52,009 nt of DNA from Rhodohalobacter sulfatireducens (GTDB lineage Bacteria > Bacteroidota > Rhodothermia > Balneolales > Balneolaceae). The stretch lies in assembly GCF_022012475.1 (NCBI RefSeq), contig NZ_JAKLWS010000031.1, positions 1 to 52,009 of the forward strand, read 5' to 3'. A program made the position numbers and the translations under genes. Of the stretch, positions 16,373 through 24,766 are shown one piece after another. Within the stretch, counting starts at the first letter, position 1. Each line of letters begins with the position of its first letter. Below the pieces are notes generated by a model. That model had not been told where the DNA came from and did not search any database. It saw only the letters and a list, made by a program, of their open reading frames with translations.

Positions 16373-16993
16373 TCAGAATTCATATTCAAACAGGTTGATA
16401 TCTGTCTTGTGAGAATGTCGCACTAATTCCCGGGTTTTATCCGTGTAATATTCCCGGTAATCGGTATTGTTCAATTTGTTGATGTGAGGCAGTTCCGCCT
16501 GTATCCCGATGATGGAGCATATTTTTTCGAAATCCTGCTCCAGATTTTCAAAACGGGCGACAAAATCCACCAGTTTCTCTCCATTTTTTGAGTAGATGAA
16601 TTTTTTTTGGGGAGCATATGATTTCTGACACCTGTCTTTAATGTATTCATCGAAATTCCTGAAGCTCTTCGTGCGCTCATGCAGAAAATGATTTTTATCC
16701 GCAAGCAAGTAATTGTAGAGTGATACATTCCAATCCCAGGGATTTCGTACCACGGCAAATGAGAAATAGGAATCAAACAGGTCACGCCCTATTTCCTCAA
16801 CCAGCTCTTCCGCTTTGATATGTTTTCTGTAGGGCATGGGGTTCATCGCCTGAATGTGAAAGATCCTGAGAACACGATGGGCAAAAATCCGAAAATGATT
16901 TGAACAAAAAGGCATGAGCGCACGGGATATGCTGGAACCTGCATTCTTATAGATATGGATAAAAATAAAGTTGTGTTTTTCTGAGATCAGCAT
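16373..16993 (-). CDS. Sulfotransferase family protein (family 2-like)
   Basis: A 206-residue protein with the PAPS-binding P-loop-like motif FIHIYKNAGSSISRAL (residues ~11-26) and a second 3'-phosphate-binding block FAVVRNPWDWNVSLYNYL. These match the carbohydrate sulfotransferase group (chondroitin/heparan type). Family members transfer sulfate from PAPS to sugar hydroxyls. RFENLEQDFEKICSIIGI is the usual C-terminal helix. At 206 residues it is compact but not obviously truncated. No signal peptide is visible. It sits just upstream of the T9SS cargo-like gene and may modify the same surface glycans; this is inference from location. Confidence 0.85.
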   Translation of the reverse strand: MLISEKHNFIFIHIYKNAGSSISRALMPFCSNHFRIFAHRVLRIFHIQAMNPMPYRKHIKAEELVEEIGRDLFDSYFSFAVVRNPWDWNVSLYNYLLADKNHFLHERTKSFRNFDEYIKDRCQKSYAPQKKFIYSKNGEKLVDFVARFENLEQDFEKICSIIGIQAELPHINKLNNTDYREYYTDKTRELVRHSHKTDINLFEYEF

Positions 16994-17021
16994 ACCGATT
17001 ATCGAGTTATAAGTCTATAAT

Positions 17022-17049
17022 ATAATATCCTTAAATGTATAAATATCAA
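17022..17049 (-). promoter_or_regulatory. Candidate promoter of the sulfotransferase gene
   Basis: On the minus strand TTGATA (17044-17049) and TATTAT (17022-17027) are spaced by 16 bp and lie about 30 bp before the start codon. The surrounding DNA is very A/T-rich, so chance matches are likely. Confidence 0.35.
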
Positions 17050-17196
17050 GTATATAAGTTGTCTGTCTGGTTAATAATGAAACATTAAAAGATACATTTT
17101 ATTTAAATTTGAATCTGCTGTACTTTTTTTCATTTCGCCTTTTCCCATTACAAATAAATTATCTTTCCTCATCATTAATTTTATACCTTACAGAAA

Positions 17197-17232
17197 AGAA
17201 AAAAGCCTCCGATCAAAGAGGCTCTTTTTTTG
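17197..17232. terminator. Bidirectional intrinsic terminator after ftsZ
   Basis: GCCTC (17205-17209) pairs with GAGGC (17218-17222), flanked by an A-run on the left and a T-run on the right, so both strands end in U-rich tails. It lies about 80 bp beyond the ftsZ stop and most likely ends the long dcw transcript. The remainder of 16994-17313 holds only A/T-rich DNA. Confidence 0.75.
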
Positions 17233-17313
17233 ATTTAGCAATCTATAGAGTGGACACAAAGTGCCCATCTTATGTTATAAAGCAATCATTGAATCATGGA
17301 ATACATTGAAATG

Positions 17314-18654
17314 TTAGTCCATGATTTTTCGAAGGAATGCAGGTTGTTCACTGTCACGCTTGTCGATTCTTTCAGATCGATCATTCAGGCCTGAAGAATC
17401 GTCGTTACCGGCTTTGCGCTGTTCCTGCTTAGGTTCGGATATCTCCTCATCGGCTTCCTTATCATCATTCGTTCGAATGTGTTTCAAACTTCTGCGATGG
17501 ATGGCCGGTGAGTCGAGGTTTTTCAGGTTTTTCTCGCCTTTATAGAAATTGCTGTCCATTGCTGTTCTTCGCTGGGCAATTTCACTTGCCTTCGGCAGCA
17601 TGGTTGATGGTTTCTTCTCGCTGACAGCTTCATTTTTCTTGGACGAAGAAGGTTGAGATTGAGATTTAACATTGTTCTCTTCAAACTCAAAACCGGTGGC
17701 TATTACGGTTACCCGCAACTCCTCATCAAATGATTGATCCAGAACGCTACCGAGAATAATCTCTGCATCTTCGCCGGCTTCCTGCTGGATGATTCGTGTA
17801 GCCGTTGTGGTTTCTTTAATCCCCAGGTTCGATCCGGCTGAAATATTCACCAGAACATTACGTGCCCCGCGAATACTTACACCATCAAGCAGGGGAGAGT
17901 TAATCGCTTCGCGGGCGGCGATCTCTGCGCGATCGGGTCCGCTTGCAGTCGCAGATCCCATGATGGCAGCACCACCGTCAATCATAGTAGTTCGGACATC
18001 TGCAAAGTCGAGATTAATAAGTCCCGGCATCAGGATCAAATCAGAAATTCCTCTTGTCGCGTTATAGAGCACTTGATTGGCGTTATCAAACGCTTCAACC
18101 AGTGTTGTGTTTTCGTCGGCAATATCCAGTAATCGTTCATTGGGAATCACGATGACGGTATCACAATTTTTCTTCAGTTCGGCAATGCCTTCAACGGCAT
18201 ATTTCATCCGAACTTTGCCTTCAACGAGGAAAGGAGTGGTGACGATACCCACCGTTAAAATTCCTTTTCGCTTGGCAATACCTGCTACCACAGGAGCTCC
18301 TCCCGTTCCGGTTCCGCCGCCCATTCCTGCCGTTATGAAAATCATGTCGGCATTGTCAACAGCTTCATCCAATTCATGGCGATTTTCTTCGACAGCCTCG
18401 CGGCCAATTTCAGGTCTCGCACCGGCTCCCAATCCAGATGTCAGGTTGGCTCCAACCTGGATGGAGATATCGGCGTCATTATTTTTGAGCGCCTGGGCGT
18501 CTGTATTCAGTGCGATATACTCTACACTGTCTAATCCTTTTTGGATCATGTTGTTGATGGCATTACCACCGCCACCGCCAACACCGATCACTTTGATCTT
18601 CGCATTATCCTGACCTTTCTCGTCAAAACTAAAGCGTGAGGTTACGTATTCCAT
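17314..18654 (-). CDS. ftsZ: Cell division GTPase FtsZ
   Basis: FtsZ polymerises into the division ring at midcell. The 446-residue protein has GVGGGGGNAINNM, the tubulin-like GTP signature GGGTGTG (residues 112-118) and the T7 synergy loop region LINLDFADVRT. A basic, variable linker follows, and a C-terminal peptide PAFLRKIMD for binding FtsA and other partners. GGAG precedes the ATG at 18654 with good spacing. It is the last gene of the dcw cluster, separated from ftsA by 117 bp that contain a small hairpin (GTAGGGTA with TACCCTTAC, 18737-18763 region). This gap may allow extra ftsZ transcription, as is known for other dcw operons; I see no clear promoter. Confidence 0.98.
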   Translation of the reverse strand: MEYVTSRFSFDEKGQDNAKIKVIGVGGGGGNAINNMIQKGLDSVEYIALNTDAQALKNNDADISIQVGANLTSGLGAGARPEIGREAVEENRHELDEAVDNADMIFITAGMGGGTGTGGAPVVAGIAKRKGILTVGIVTTPFLVEGKVRMKYAVEGIAELKKNCDTVIVIPNERLLDIADENTTLVEAFDNANQVLYNATRGISDLILMPGLINLDFADVRTTMIDGGAAIMGSATASGPDRAEIAAREAINSPLLDGVSIRGARNVLVNISAGSNLGIKETTTATRIIQQEAGEDAEIILGSVLDQSFDEELRVTVIATGFEFEENNVKSQSQPSSSKKNEAVSEKKPSTMLPKASEIAQRRTAMDSNFYKGEKNLKNLDSPAIHRRSLKHIRTNDDKEADEEISEPKQEQRKAGNDDSSGLNDRSERIDKRDSEQPAFLRKIMD

Positions 18655-18771
18655 AGTTAACTCCGTTTATGATTGCTATCTGTAATGATTATTGATTGCT
18701 TCTTTCTTGTTTATTCGATTTCTCGTAGGGTAATTCTTGAACTACCCTTACAAGTTTGGGTTTTTTGATTG

Positions 18772-20031
18772 CTAAAGTTCTTTAAACCAACTTTTCATTC
18801 GTTCGGTGATACTGTTCATCACCTTCTCGACTCCGGTTCCTTTTGATGATGACGGAACCATCTCGTTCTCCACACCTTCTGCTTTCAGCGCGTGTAATAC
18901 TAAACCCACACTGGTTGCATAGATGGGGCTGTTTACTTCTTCGATCAACCCGCCTGCAAGCCCGAGAGGACGGCCAATTTTGGCATCCATTCCGAGTACT
19001 TCATTTGCAAGCGGACAGATATTCTTGATGAGTGATCCGCCACCGGTAACCACAATTCCTGCACTCAGGGAATCGGCGTATCCGCTGCGTTTCACCTCGA
19101 TGGCTACGATCTCCAGGATCTCTTCCATTCTCGCCTGGATGATTTTTGCCAATATGCTTTTTGTAATCTCTTTGGGTGGACGACCTGCAATGCCGGGAAT
19201 GGTGATTGATTCATCATCTTCAATCAGGTCTACAAAACATTCGCCGTGCTGATGTTTCAGTTTCTGTGCCTGGTCATCCAACACACTTAATCCAATTTTG
19301 ATGTCATCGGTCACTTTCTTTCCGGCAATCGCGATGACGGCTGTATGGCGAATCGTATTCTCCTGGAACACGGCAAGGTCCGTCGTTCCGCCGCCGATAT
19401 CCACCAGAACTACTCCAGCCTCTTTCTCTTCATCATCTAATACTGCATAGGATGAGGCGAGGGGTTCGAGAATGATATCCGCAACCTGGTAACCGGCGCG
19501 CTCTACACATCGGTAGAGGTTCTTTGCCGCAGAAACCAAGCCGGTGATTATGTGCACTTCGGCTTCCATTCGCATACCGCTCATGCCAACAGGGTCACTG
19601 ATTCCGTCCTGACCATCCACTACGAATTCCTGCGGAATCACATGTAAAATCTGCTGATCGGGCGGAAGCATAATCTGCTGGCAGTCCTTCAAAATCCGCT
19701 CGACATCCTGTACTGTAATTTCTTTGTCTTTATTGTTGATGGTAATAACACCCTTGCTGCGAATACTCCGGATATGATCGCCGGCAATTCCAACGTTCAC
19801 GGAATTCACCTCAATCCCCGAAGCCAGTTCAGCCTGTTGAATGGCCGTTTTGATGGCGTTCACAGTCTTGTCAATATTCACGACGACCCCGCGATTTAAA
19901 CCCTCGCTGGGGGCTTTACCGACACCCAATATGTGGATTCGATCCTGCGTATTAATCGATGCCACAACGGCACAAACTTTGGTCGTGCCGATATCGAGTC
20001 CTACAACAATTCGTTCATTTTCCTGTTCCAT
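18772..20031 (-). CDS. ftsA: Cell division protein FtsA
   Basis: An actin-like ATPase that tethers FtsZ filaments to the membrane. The 419 residues include the phosphate-1 motif VGLDIGTTKVCAVV, the 1C (SHS2) subdomain with the preceding VNVGIAGDHIRSI, the phosphate-2 block VVLVDIGGGTTDLAVF and the adenosine motif IVVTGGGSLI. The C-terminal helix (VEKVMNSITERMKSWF) is amphipathic and is the expected membrane anchor. The upstream gap to ftsQ is occupied by a MITE-like inverted-repeat element. Length and motif order are normal. Confidence 0.97.
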   Translation of the reverse strand: MEQENERIVVGLDIGTTKVCAVVASINTQDRIHILGVGKAPSEGLNRGVVVNIDKTVNAIKTAIQQAELASGIEVNSVNVGIAGDHIRSIRSKGVITINNKDKEITVQDVERILKDCQQIMLPPDQQILHVIPQEFVVDGQDGISDPVGMSGMRMEAEVHIITGLVSAAKNLYRCVERAGYQVADIILEPLASSYAVLDDEEKEAGVVLVDIGGGTTDLAVFQENTIRHTAVIAIAGKKVTDDIKIGLSVLDDQAQKLKHQHGECFVDLIEDDESITIPGIAGRPPKEITKSILAKIIQARMEEILEIVAIEVKRSGYADSLSAGIVVTGGGSLIKNICPLANEVLGMDAKIGRPLGLAGGLIEEVNSPIYATSVGLVLHALKAEGVENEMVPSSSKGTGVEKVMNSITERMKSWFKEL

Positions 20032-20090
20032 ATGCGATCCTGATCTGTTATTGATTGCTAAACTTTTTTTAATTTTTTTAAAAGAAACTG

Positions 20091-20216
20091 ATAGTGTCCT
20101 AAGAAAACGACAAGATCAAGGCGCGCGAAGGTCAAAAAAGCGCAGTGTACTGCGTGTACACGAGCATTTTTTGAACAAGCGGAACGCAGATATTGATGTT
20201 TTCTTAGAGACACTAT
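20091..20216. mobile_element. MITE-like element in the ftsQ-ftsA gap
   Basis: A 126-bp element is bounded by inverted repeats. The left end ATAGTGTCCTAAGAAAAC (20091-20108) matches the reverse complement of the right end (20198-20216) except for an inserted TC/C difference. Inside, GTCAAAAAAGC and GCATTTTTTGAAC form a second inverted pair around a GTGTAC-rich centre. The right end abuts the ftsQ stop codon. It carries no ORF. The internal sequence belongs to a type of dispersed palindromic repeat I recall from other bacterial intergenic regions, but I cannot name it. Insertion into an essential operon suggests it is transcriptionally tolerated. Confidence 0.65.
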
Positions 20217-20948
20217 TTAAGAATTTCGTGTTACAATTTGATCTTCAAAGCGGAGATCGATGCTGGTAAACGCTGCCATCCCTTTTTTAGATATCACCTC
20301 GGTATAAAAGGCATCCCAGTTTTTCATCTTTTCTTCGAATTGATCATTTCCAAAAAGAAGTTTCACTCCATTTTCATAGGTGAGCGCAACTACACCTTCA
20401 CTTTCATTCCAAGAAACTTCACTGATAGTGACCCAACCGATTTCATTTTTTCGTGCAGCGATCAAAAAATCCTCCACTTGTCTATATGAATCTGATTTCA
20501 ATGTATCACTCAATGATCGAGCTGAAAATCCATAAACCAGCGGGACATCTTTTACTTTTTCAGGAATGACAGGGAGCTTGATCCCTCCTTGCGCCACGTA
20601 AACCCGACGATTTCCATCCACAAGCATGGCAAATGGTTCTCGCTCTGTAACCTTGAAAGTCAAAGTTCCAAGGATTCCCATACTTACCGTGGCATCTTCC
20701 ACATAAGGCAGTGCTTTTAAATCCATAAAAAGACTGTCATAAGAAACACTGTCTGCCAGCATGCCAATCGGTAACTCCAATGCTTCTTCCAAAGATTCAA
20801 GATCCGTATAGTGATTTCCTTCAAATTTCACCTCTTCAATCCTCATGTTATTTTCGAGGTAAAGTCCGGCAAGAACGGCACTTGTAAAGAGTGCGAGAGT
20901 CAAAACAATCCAAACAGTGTTTTTCAGTATGCTCGATATCTTCGCCAT
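20217..20948 (-). CDS. ftsQ: Cell division protein FtsQ/DivIB
   Basis: A bitopic membrane protein of ~243 residues with one N-terminal membrane span (NTVWIVLTLALFTSAVLAGLY). A POTRA-like domain follows (MRIEEVKFEGNHYTDLESLEEAL) and then the beta domain, which scaffolds the septal FtsBL-FtsWI complex. The frame is open to 20966, but the ATG at 20948 has a strong AAGGAGGTG Shine-Dalgarno, and the upstream Met lies inside that site. It overlaps murC by a few bases. FtsQ is poorly conserved; the call rests on topology, POTRA sequence and its canonical position between murC and ftsA. Confidence 0.92.
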   Translation of the reverse strand: MAKISSILKNTVWIVLTLALFTSAVLAGLYLENNMRIEEVKFEGNHYTDLESLEEALELPIGMLADSVSYDSLFMDLKALPYVEDATVSMGILGTLTFKVTEREPFAMLVDGNRRVYVAQGGIKLPVIPEKVKDVPLVYGFSARSLSDTLKSDSYRQVEDFLIAARKNEIGWVTISEVSWNESEGVVALTYENGVKLLFGNDQFEEKMKNWDAFYTEVISKKGMAAFTSIDLRFEDQIVTRNS

Positions 20949-20949
20949 A

Positions 20950-22365
20950 TTAAACACCTCCTTCATTTACAAGATCAAGAAACTGTTCGCCGTATTTATA
21001 AACGTCGCCGGCACCCATCGTGATGATGATATCGCCATCCTGCAATATCTCTTTCAATTTTTCGGGGAGATCTGATTTTTCTTCAACATAGTGGACATTT
21101 TTATGGCCGTAATTTTTAGCCGTATCAGAAATCAACTGGCCGGTTACACCTTCAATTGGTTTCTCCCGCGACGGATACACATCCGTCACGACCAAGACCT
21201 CTGCATCAAAAAAGGAAAGGCCAAATTCTTTGTACAGTTCTTGAGTTCTGGAATAAAGGTGAGGCTGAAAAACGGCAACAATTCTACGGTTTTTCCAACC
21301 TTTTCGGGCAGCTTGAATACTTGCCTGGACCTCTGTTGGATGATGAGCATAATCATCAATCACAATCAGTTCATCGGTATTGTGTTTGACCTGGAATCGC
21401 CTGAAAACACCCTCAAACCGCTCTAATCCAGATTTTATCTTCTCAAATGAGATTCCGAGTTCAAGCCCAACCGCAACCGCTGCCAATGCATTTTTTACAT
21501 TATGATCACCGGGAGCTTTTAATTGGATTTCGCCGAGTTCATGACCCGATGAGATCACGGTAAACGTGCTGTTCAGAGTTTCGTGGGAAACATTTACCGC
21601 ACGTACTTGAGCTTGTGGATTATATCCGTAACTAATGGTTCGTTTTTTGATATTCGGCCGTATACTTTTCACTTCAGGATCATCAAGGCAAACCACAACG
21701 GCACCATAAAAAGGGACTTTATTGGCAAAATCGGTAAAGGCCTGTTTTACATCATCCAGGTCCTCATAGATATCCATGTGCTCCGCTTCGATGTTGGTAA
21801 TCACCACCAAGGAAGGGGATAGGCGTAAAAATGTTCGGTCGTACTCGTCGGCTTCAACGATGATGATATCACCTTTACCGACAACAGCATTGGTTTTTGC
21901 AAAACTGTGAACTCGTCCGCCCACGATAATAGTTGGATCAAATTGTCCGTCTTGCACCACATGACCGGTCATGGTCGTAGTGGTTGTTTTCCCATGGGTT
22001 CCGGCAATGCCAATTCCATACTTGGTACGCATTAATTCGGCCAGCATTTCCGAGCGTTTAATTACCGGAATTTTTTGGGACAGGGCTTCTTTCGTTTCCA
22101 CGTTATCATCGGCCTTAACCGCGCTGGTATAGACCACCACATCGGCACCTTCAATATTTTCCGGGGCATGCTGATAAAAGATATTAGCACCAAGTTCTTC
22201 AAGTCGGTACGTCGTTTCCGATCTGCTTTGATCCGATCCACTGACCCGGTATCCGCGAAGTAGCAATATCTCGGCCATTCCGCTCATACCAATCCCACCG
22301 ATGCCCACCATGTGAATGTGGCGGGTTCGTCCAAAAACGGGTTGTGTTTGAATGGAATTACTCAT
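20950..22365 (-). CDS. murC: UDP-N-acetylmuramate--L-alanine ligase
   Basis: MurC adds L-Ala to UDP-MurNAc, the first peptide step of peptidoglycan synthesis. The N-terminal glycine motif HMVGIGGIGMSGMAEILL is followed by the ATP P-loop GIAGTHGKTTTTTM, NIEAEHMDIY and the C-terminal DDYAHHPTEV block. All are characteristic of MurC. The start is the ATG at 22365, whose A overlaps the murG stop (TGATG); the frame itself extends one TTG codon further. 471 residues is normal. Tight coupling with murG and ftsQ fits a single dcw transcript. Confidence 0.97.
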   Translation of the reverse strand: MSNSIQTQPVFGRTRHIHMVGIGGIGMSGMAEILLLRGYRVSGSDQSRSETTYRLEELGANIFYQHAPENIEGADVVVYTSAVKADDNVETKEALSQKIPVIKRSEMLAELMRTKYGIGIAGTHGKTTTTTMTGHVVQDGQFDPTIIVGGRVHSFAKTNAVVGKGDIIIVEADEYDRTFLRLSPSLVVITNIEAEHMDIYEDLDDVKQAFTDFANKVPFYGAVVVCLDDPEVKSIRPNIKKRTISYGYNPQAQVRAVNVSHETLNSTFTVISSGHELGEIQLKAPGDHNVKNALAAVAVGLELGISFEKIKSGLERFEGVFRRFQVKHNTDELIVIDDYAHHPTEVQASIQAARKGWKNRRIVAVFQPHLYSRTQELYKEFGLSFFDAEVLVVTDVYPSREKPIEGVTGQLISDTAKNYGHKNVHYVEEKSDLPEKLKEILQDGDIIITMGAGDVYKYGEQFLDLVNEGGV

Positions 22366-23525
22366 CAATTTTGCTTCTCTAAGAATGAAAAAATTTTGTT
22401 TTTGATCTCTTCTGCAGCATTAGGTTTTGCAAGTGATTTCATCGCGGATGACATCTTGTTCAGCTCTTCCTCATTTCGAATCAACTCGGTAACAGCTGAA
22501 TAGAACAACTCATCAAGCGTCGATTCTTTTAAAAGTTTGGCAGCTCCTGCATTCACCAATGATTGAGCATTTGTGGTCTGATGATCCTCAGCTACATAGG
22601 GTGATGGAACCATAATGGCCGGTTTTTCGGTTGCAGCCAGTTCGCTAAATGTTCCGGCTCCGGCCCGGGCAACCACCAGGTCAGAAGCTCCATACGCCGC
22701 CGACATATCGTCGATATAGGCCATCAATCTCAAATTCGGATACTTCTCAACATCAATTGTATCAACCAAACTATCATAATACTTGGGTCCGCATTGCCAG
22801 ATGATTTGAAGATTCGCTTCATTGTGAAGTCTGTCGATCTCGGAACTCATGATATCATTCAAGCCTTTAGCTCCGCCGCTACCACCGATAATTAATAAAA
22901 CCGGCCGGTCACTTGAGAAATCGAATCTTTCTAAAGCGGAGGCCTTGTCAAGAGATTTCACCTGCCCCCGTACCGGATTTCCGGTAAGAGTGATTTTCTC
23001 TTCCGGCAGATACTGTTTTGCATCATCAAAAGTGGTAAAGATCGCTGTGGCATGTTTGGCTAGAAGCCGATTTGTCAATCCCGGGTAACTGTTCTGCTCC
23101 TGCAAAAAGAGTGGGATTCCAAGTTTCGCCGCAACCCATCCAATCGGACCGGATGCAAATCCACCGCATGCAATCACGATATCGGGGTTGAATGATTTCA
23201 CAATTGAAAAACTCTGAAAGATGCTTGTTATCAGTTTGATTGGGAACAGGAGGTTTTGAGCCGTTAGTCTCCTGTGAATTCCGCTAATCCAAATGCTTTT
23301 AATCTCATAGCCGTACTTCGGAACGGTTTCCCATTCCATTCGATCACGGGTTCCCACAAACAGAAAATCCGCATCCGGTTTAGCTTTTTTAATCGCATCT
23401 GCAATGGCAATCGCCGGATAAACATGACCACCCGTACCACCGGCTGCCATGAGCACACGAATGTGACCCACGGCAGCGGTGAGGGTATCTGTAGATGATA
23501 TGTCCTTTGCAACGGTTGCGATCAT
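22365..23525 (-). CDS. murG: UDP-GlcNAc:lipid I N-acetylglucosaminyltransferase
   Basis: MurG makes lipid II from lipid I at the inner face of the membrane. The GT-B fold shows the first glycine motif HIRVLMAAGGTGGHVYPA, VIACGGFASGP, the third motif LLIIGGSGGAKGLN and the donor block VVARAGAGTFSELAA. The ATG at 23525 overlaps the ftsW stop as ATGA and gives 386 residues, with about 20 residues before the usual first strand. Translational coupling favours this start. MurG is normally a peripheral membrane protein and no membrane span is present. Confidence 0.97.
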   Translation of the reverse strand: MIATVAKDISSTDTLTAAVGHIRVLMAAGGTGGHVYPAIAIADAIKKAKPDADFLFVGTRDRMEWETVPKYGYEIKSIWISGIHRRLTAQNLLFPIKLITSIFQSFSIVKSFNPDIVIACGGFASGPIGWVAAKLGIPLFLQEQNSYPGLTNRLLAKHATAIFTTFDDAKQYLPEEKITLTGNPVRGQVKSLDKASALERFDFSSDRPVLLIIGGSGGAKGLNDIMSSEIDRLHNEANLQIIWQCGPKYYDSLVDTIDVEKYPNLRLMAYIDDMSAAYGASDLVVARAGAGTFSELAATEKPAIMVPSPYVAEDHQTTNAQSLVNAGAAKLLKESTLDELFYSAVTELIRNEEELNKMSSAMKSLAKPNAAEEIKNKIFSFLEKQN

Positions 23526-24715
23526 CCGTTATAAAATCTTGTTTTGATGTTTGCTATATGTCTTGAAATATTCAGCAGCATGCCTGACATTGCTCCGGCA
23601 AAAACCATGCTTGATCCGCCATAACTCACGAATGGCATCGGCAGTCCGGTTACCGGCAAAAGCCCGGTGGCCACGCCCGCATTCACAAATGCATAGAGTG
23701 AAATCAAAAGAGTACAGCCGAAGGCAATCAAAGTGCCCAGAACATCGGGCGCCTGTCTTGCGATCACTGCGATTCCGCGATAGAGAATCAACAGGTATGC
23801 AAAAATCACGGAGATGGCTCCGACAATACCATACTCTTCAGCGATGATGGCGAAAATAAAATCGTTGTAAGGTGCCGGTAGAAAATCACGCTGCGTGCTC
23901 TTGCCGATTCCAACGCCAAAAAGCTGTCCCTGTGCGATTGCTATATGCGCCTGCTGAGCCTGGTAACCTTCAGCTGATTCAAAATTCTGATCGTTGATTT
24001 CGGTGATTTGAGCTACATATTGATCAATTCGGCTCTGTCGTTCAGTTGATGTGCTGATAAATCCGGCAACACCGATCAATCCAATCAAAACCAAACCCGA
24101 AAGTTGTGGAATGCTGATTCGCCCAACGAACATCATCAGGATACAAATGCCCATCAGTACTGCGGCACTACTCAGATCTTCGGTTCCGATCAATACAAAC
24201 GTGACTCCCACCCAGAACATAATCGGGAGAAAAGCACGCTTAAAATCTTTGATATATTCCTGTTTTTCATACAAGAGTACGGCCACATGGAGAATGAGTG
24301 CTATTGCAGCAAAAGATGTTGGCTGAAATGATACACTGCCGATAGAAAGTGAACGCTGGGCTCCCCAGGATACATCTCCGTAAAGGTGCATGACAATAAG
24401 AAGTCCCCAACTGAGAAGCATAGCGAAACGGCTAAATCTCGCCAATACCCGATAATTTATTTTTGATATAAAGATCATTACGAAAAATGCGATCAGCAGC
24501 TTAATGGCATGACCGGAAACCAAACTCACTGCAGTCGTTCCATGCGACTGGGCAAAGAAAGCGATGGAGGAATACACTGCCAGGCAACCGAAAATCATCA
24601 GCCCGATGATGGTAACCAACAGGACCTGGTCGCTGCTCCGGTCCGGCGCATCCAGCTCATCCTTGGTGGTGCCGAAAATGGATCCGACTTTGCTATTTGG
24701 TGTGGTGTAGTACAA
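23522..24715 (-). CDS. ftsW: Septal peptidoglycan glycosyltransferase FtsW (SEDS)
   Basis: A 397-residue polytopic protein with about ten hydrophobic spans, beginning DQVLLVTIIGLMIFGCLAVYSS. It ends with the SEDS signature ATGLLPVTGLPMPFVSYGGSSM. FtsW polymerises glycan strands from lipid II with its partner FtsI, also in this operon. GIGKSTQRDFLPAPYNDFIFAIIAEE is the conserved large loop. Position between murD and murG identifies it as FtsW rather than RodA. The 51-bp gap upstream contains short direct heptamer repeats. Confidence 0.96.
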   Translation of the reverse strand: MYYTTPNSKVGSIFGTTKDELDAPDRSSDQVLLVTIIGLMIFGCLAVYSSIAFFAQSHGTTAVSLVSGHAIKLLIAFFVMIFISKINYRVLARFSRFAMLLSWGLLIVMHLYGDVSWGAQRSLSIGSVSFQPTSFAAIALILHVAVLLYEKQEYIKDFKRAFLPIMFWVGVTFVLIGTEDLSSAAVLMGICILMMFVGRISIPQLSGLVLIGLIGVAGFISTSTERQSRIDQYVAQITEINDQNFESAEGYQAQQAHIAIAQGQLFGVGIGKSTQRDFLPAPYNDFIFAIIAEEYGIVGAISVIFAYLLILYRGIAVIARQAPDVLGTLIAFGCTLLISLYAFVNAGVATGLLPVTGLPMPFVSYGGSSMVFAGAMSGMLLNISRHIANIKTRFYNG

Positions 24716-24727
24716 GTTTTTTTGGTT

Positions 24728-24765
24728 TGTTGTCAGTTGTCAGTTGTTAGTTGTTAGTTGTTTAT
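24728..24765. repeat. Short heptamer direct repeats between murD and ftsW
   Basis: Five tandem copies of a TTGTCAG/TTGTTAG-like heptamer occupy the gap upstream of ftsW. Such simple repeats can change copy number by slippage, which would alter the spacing just upstream of ftsW without touching coding sequence. Confidence 0.55.
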
Positions 24766-24766
24766 G

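Noticed and set aside
18077-18613. 178-codon + strand ORF within ftsZ
   Set aside because: It is antisense to highly conserved ftsZ coding sequence and has no recognisable features.
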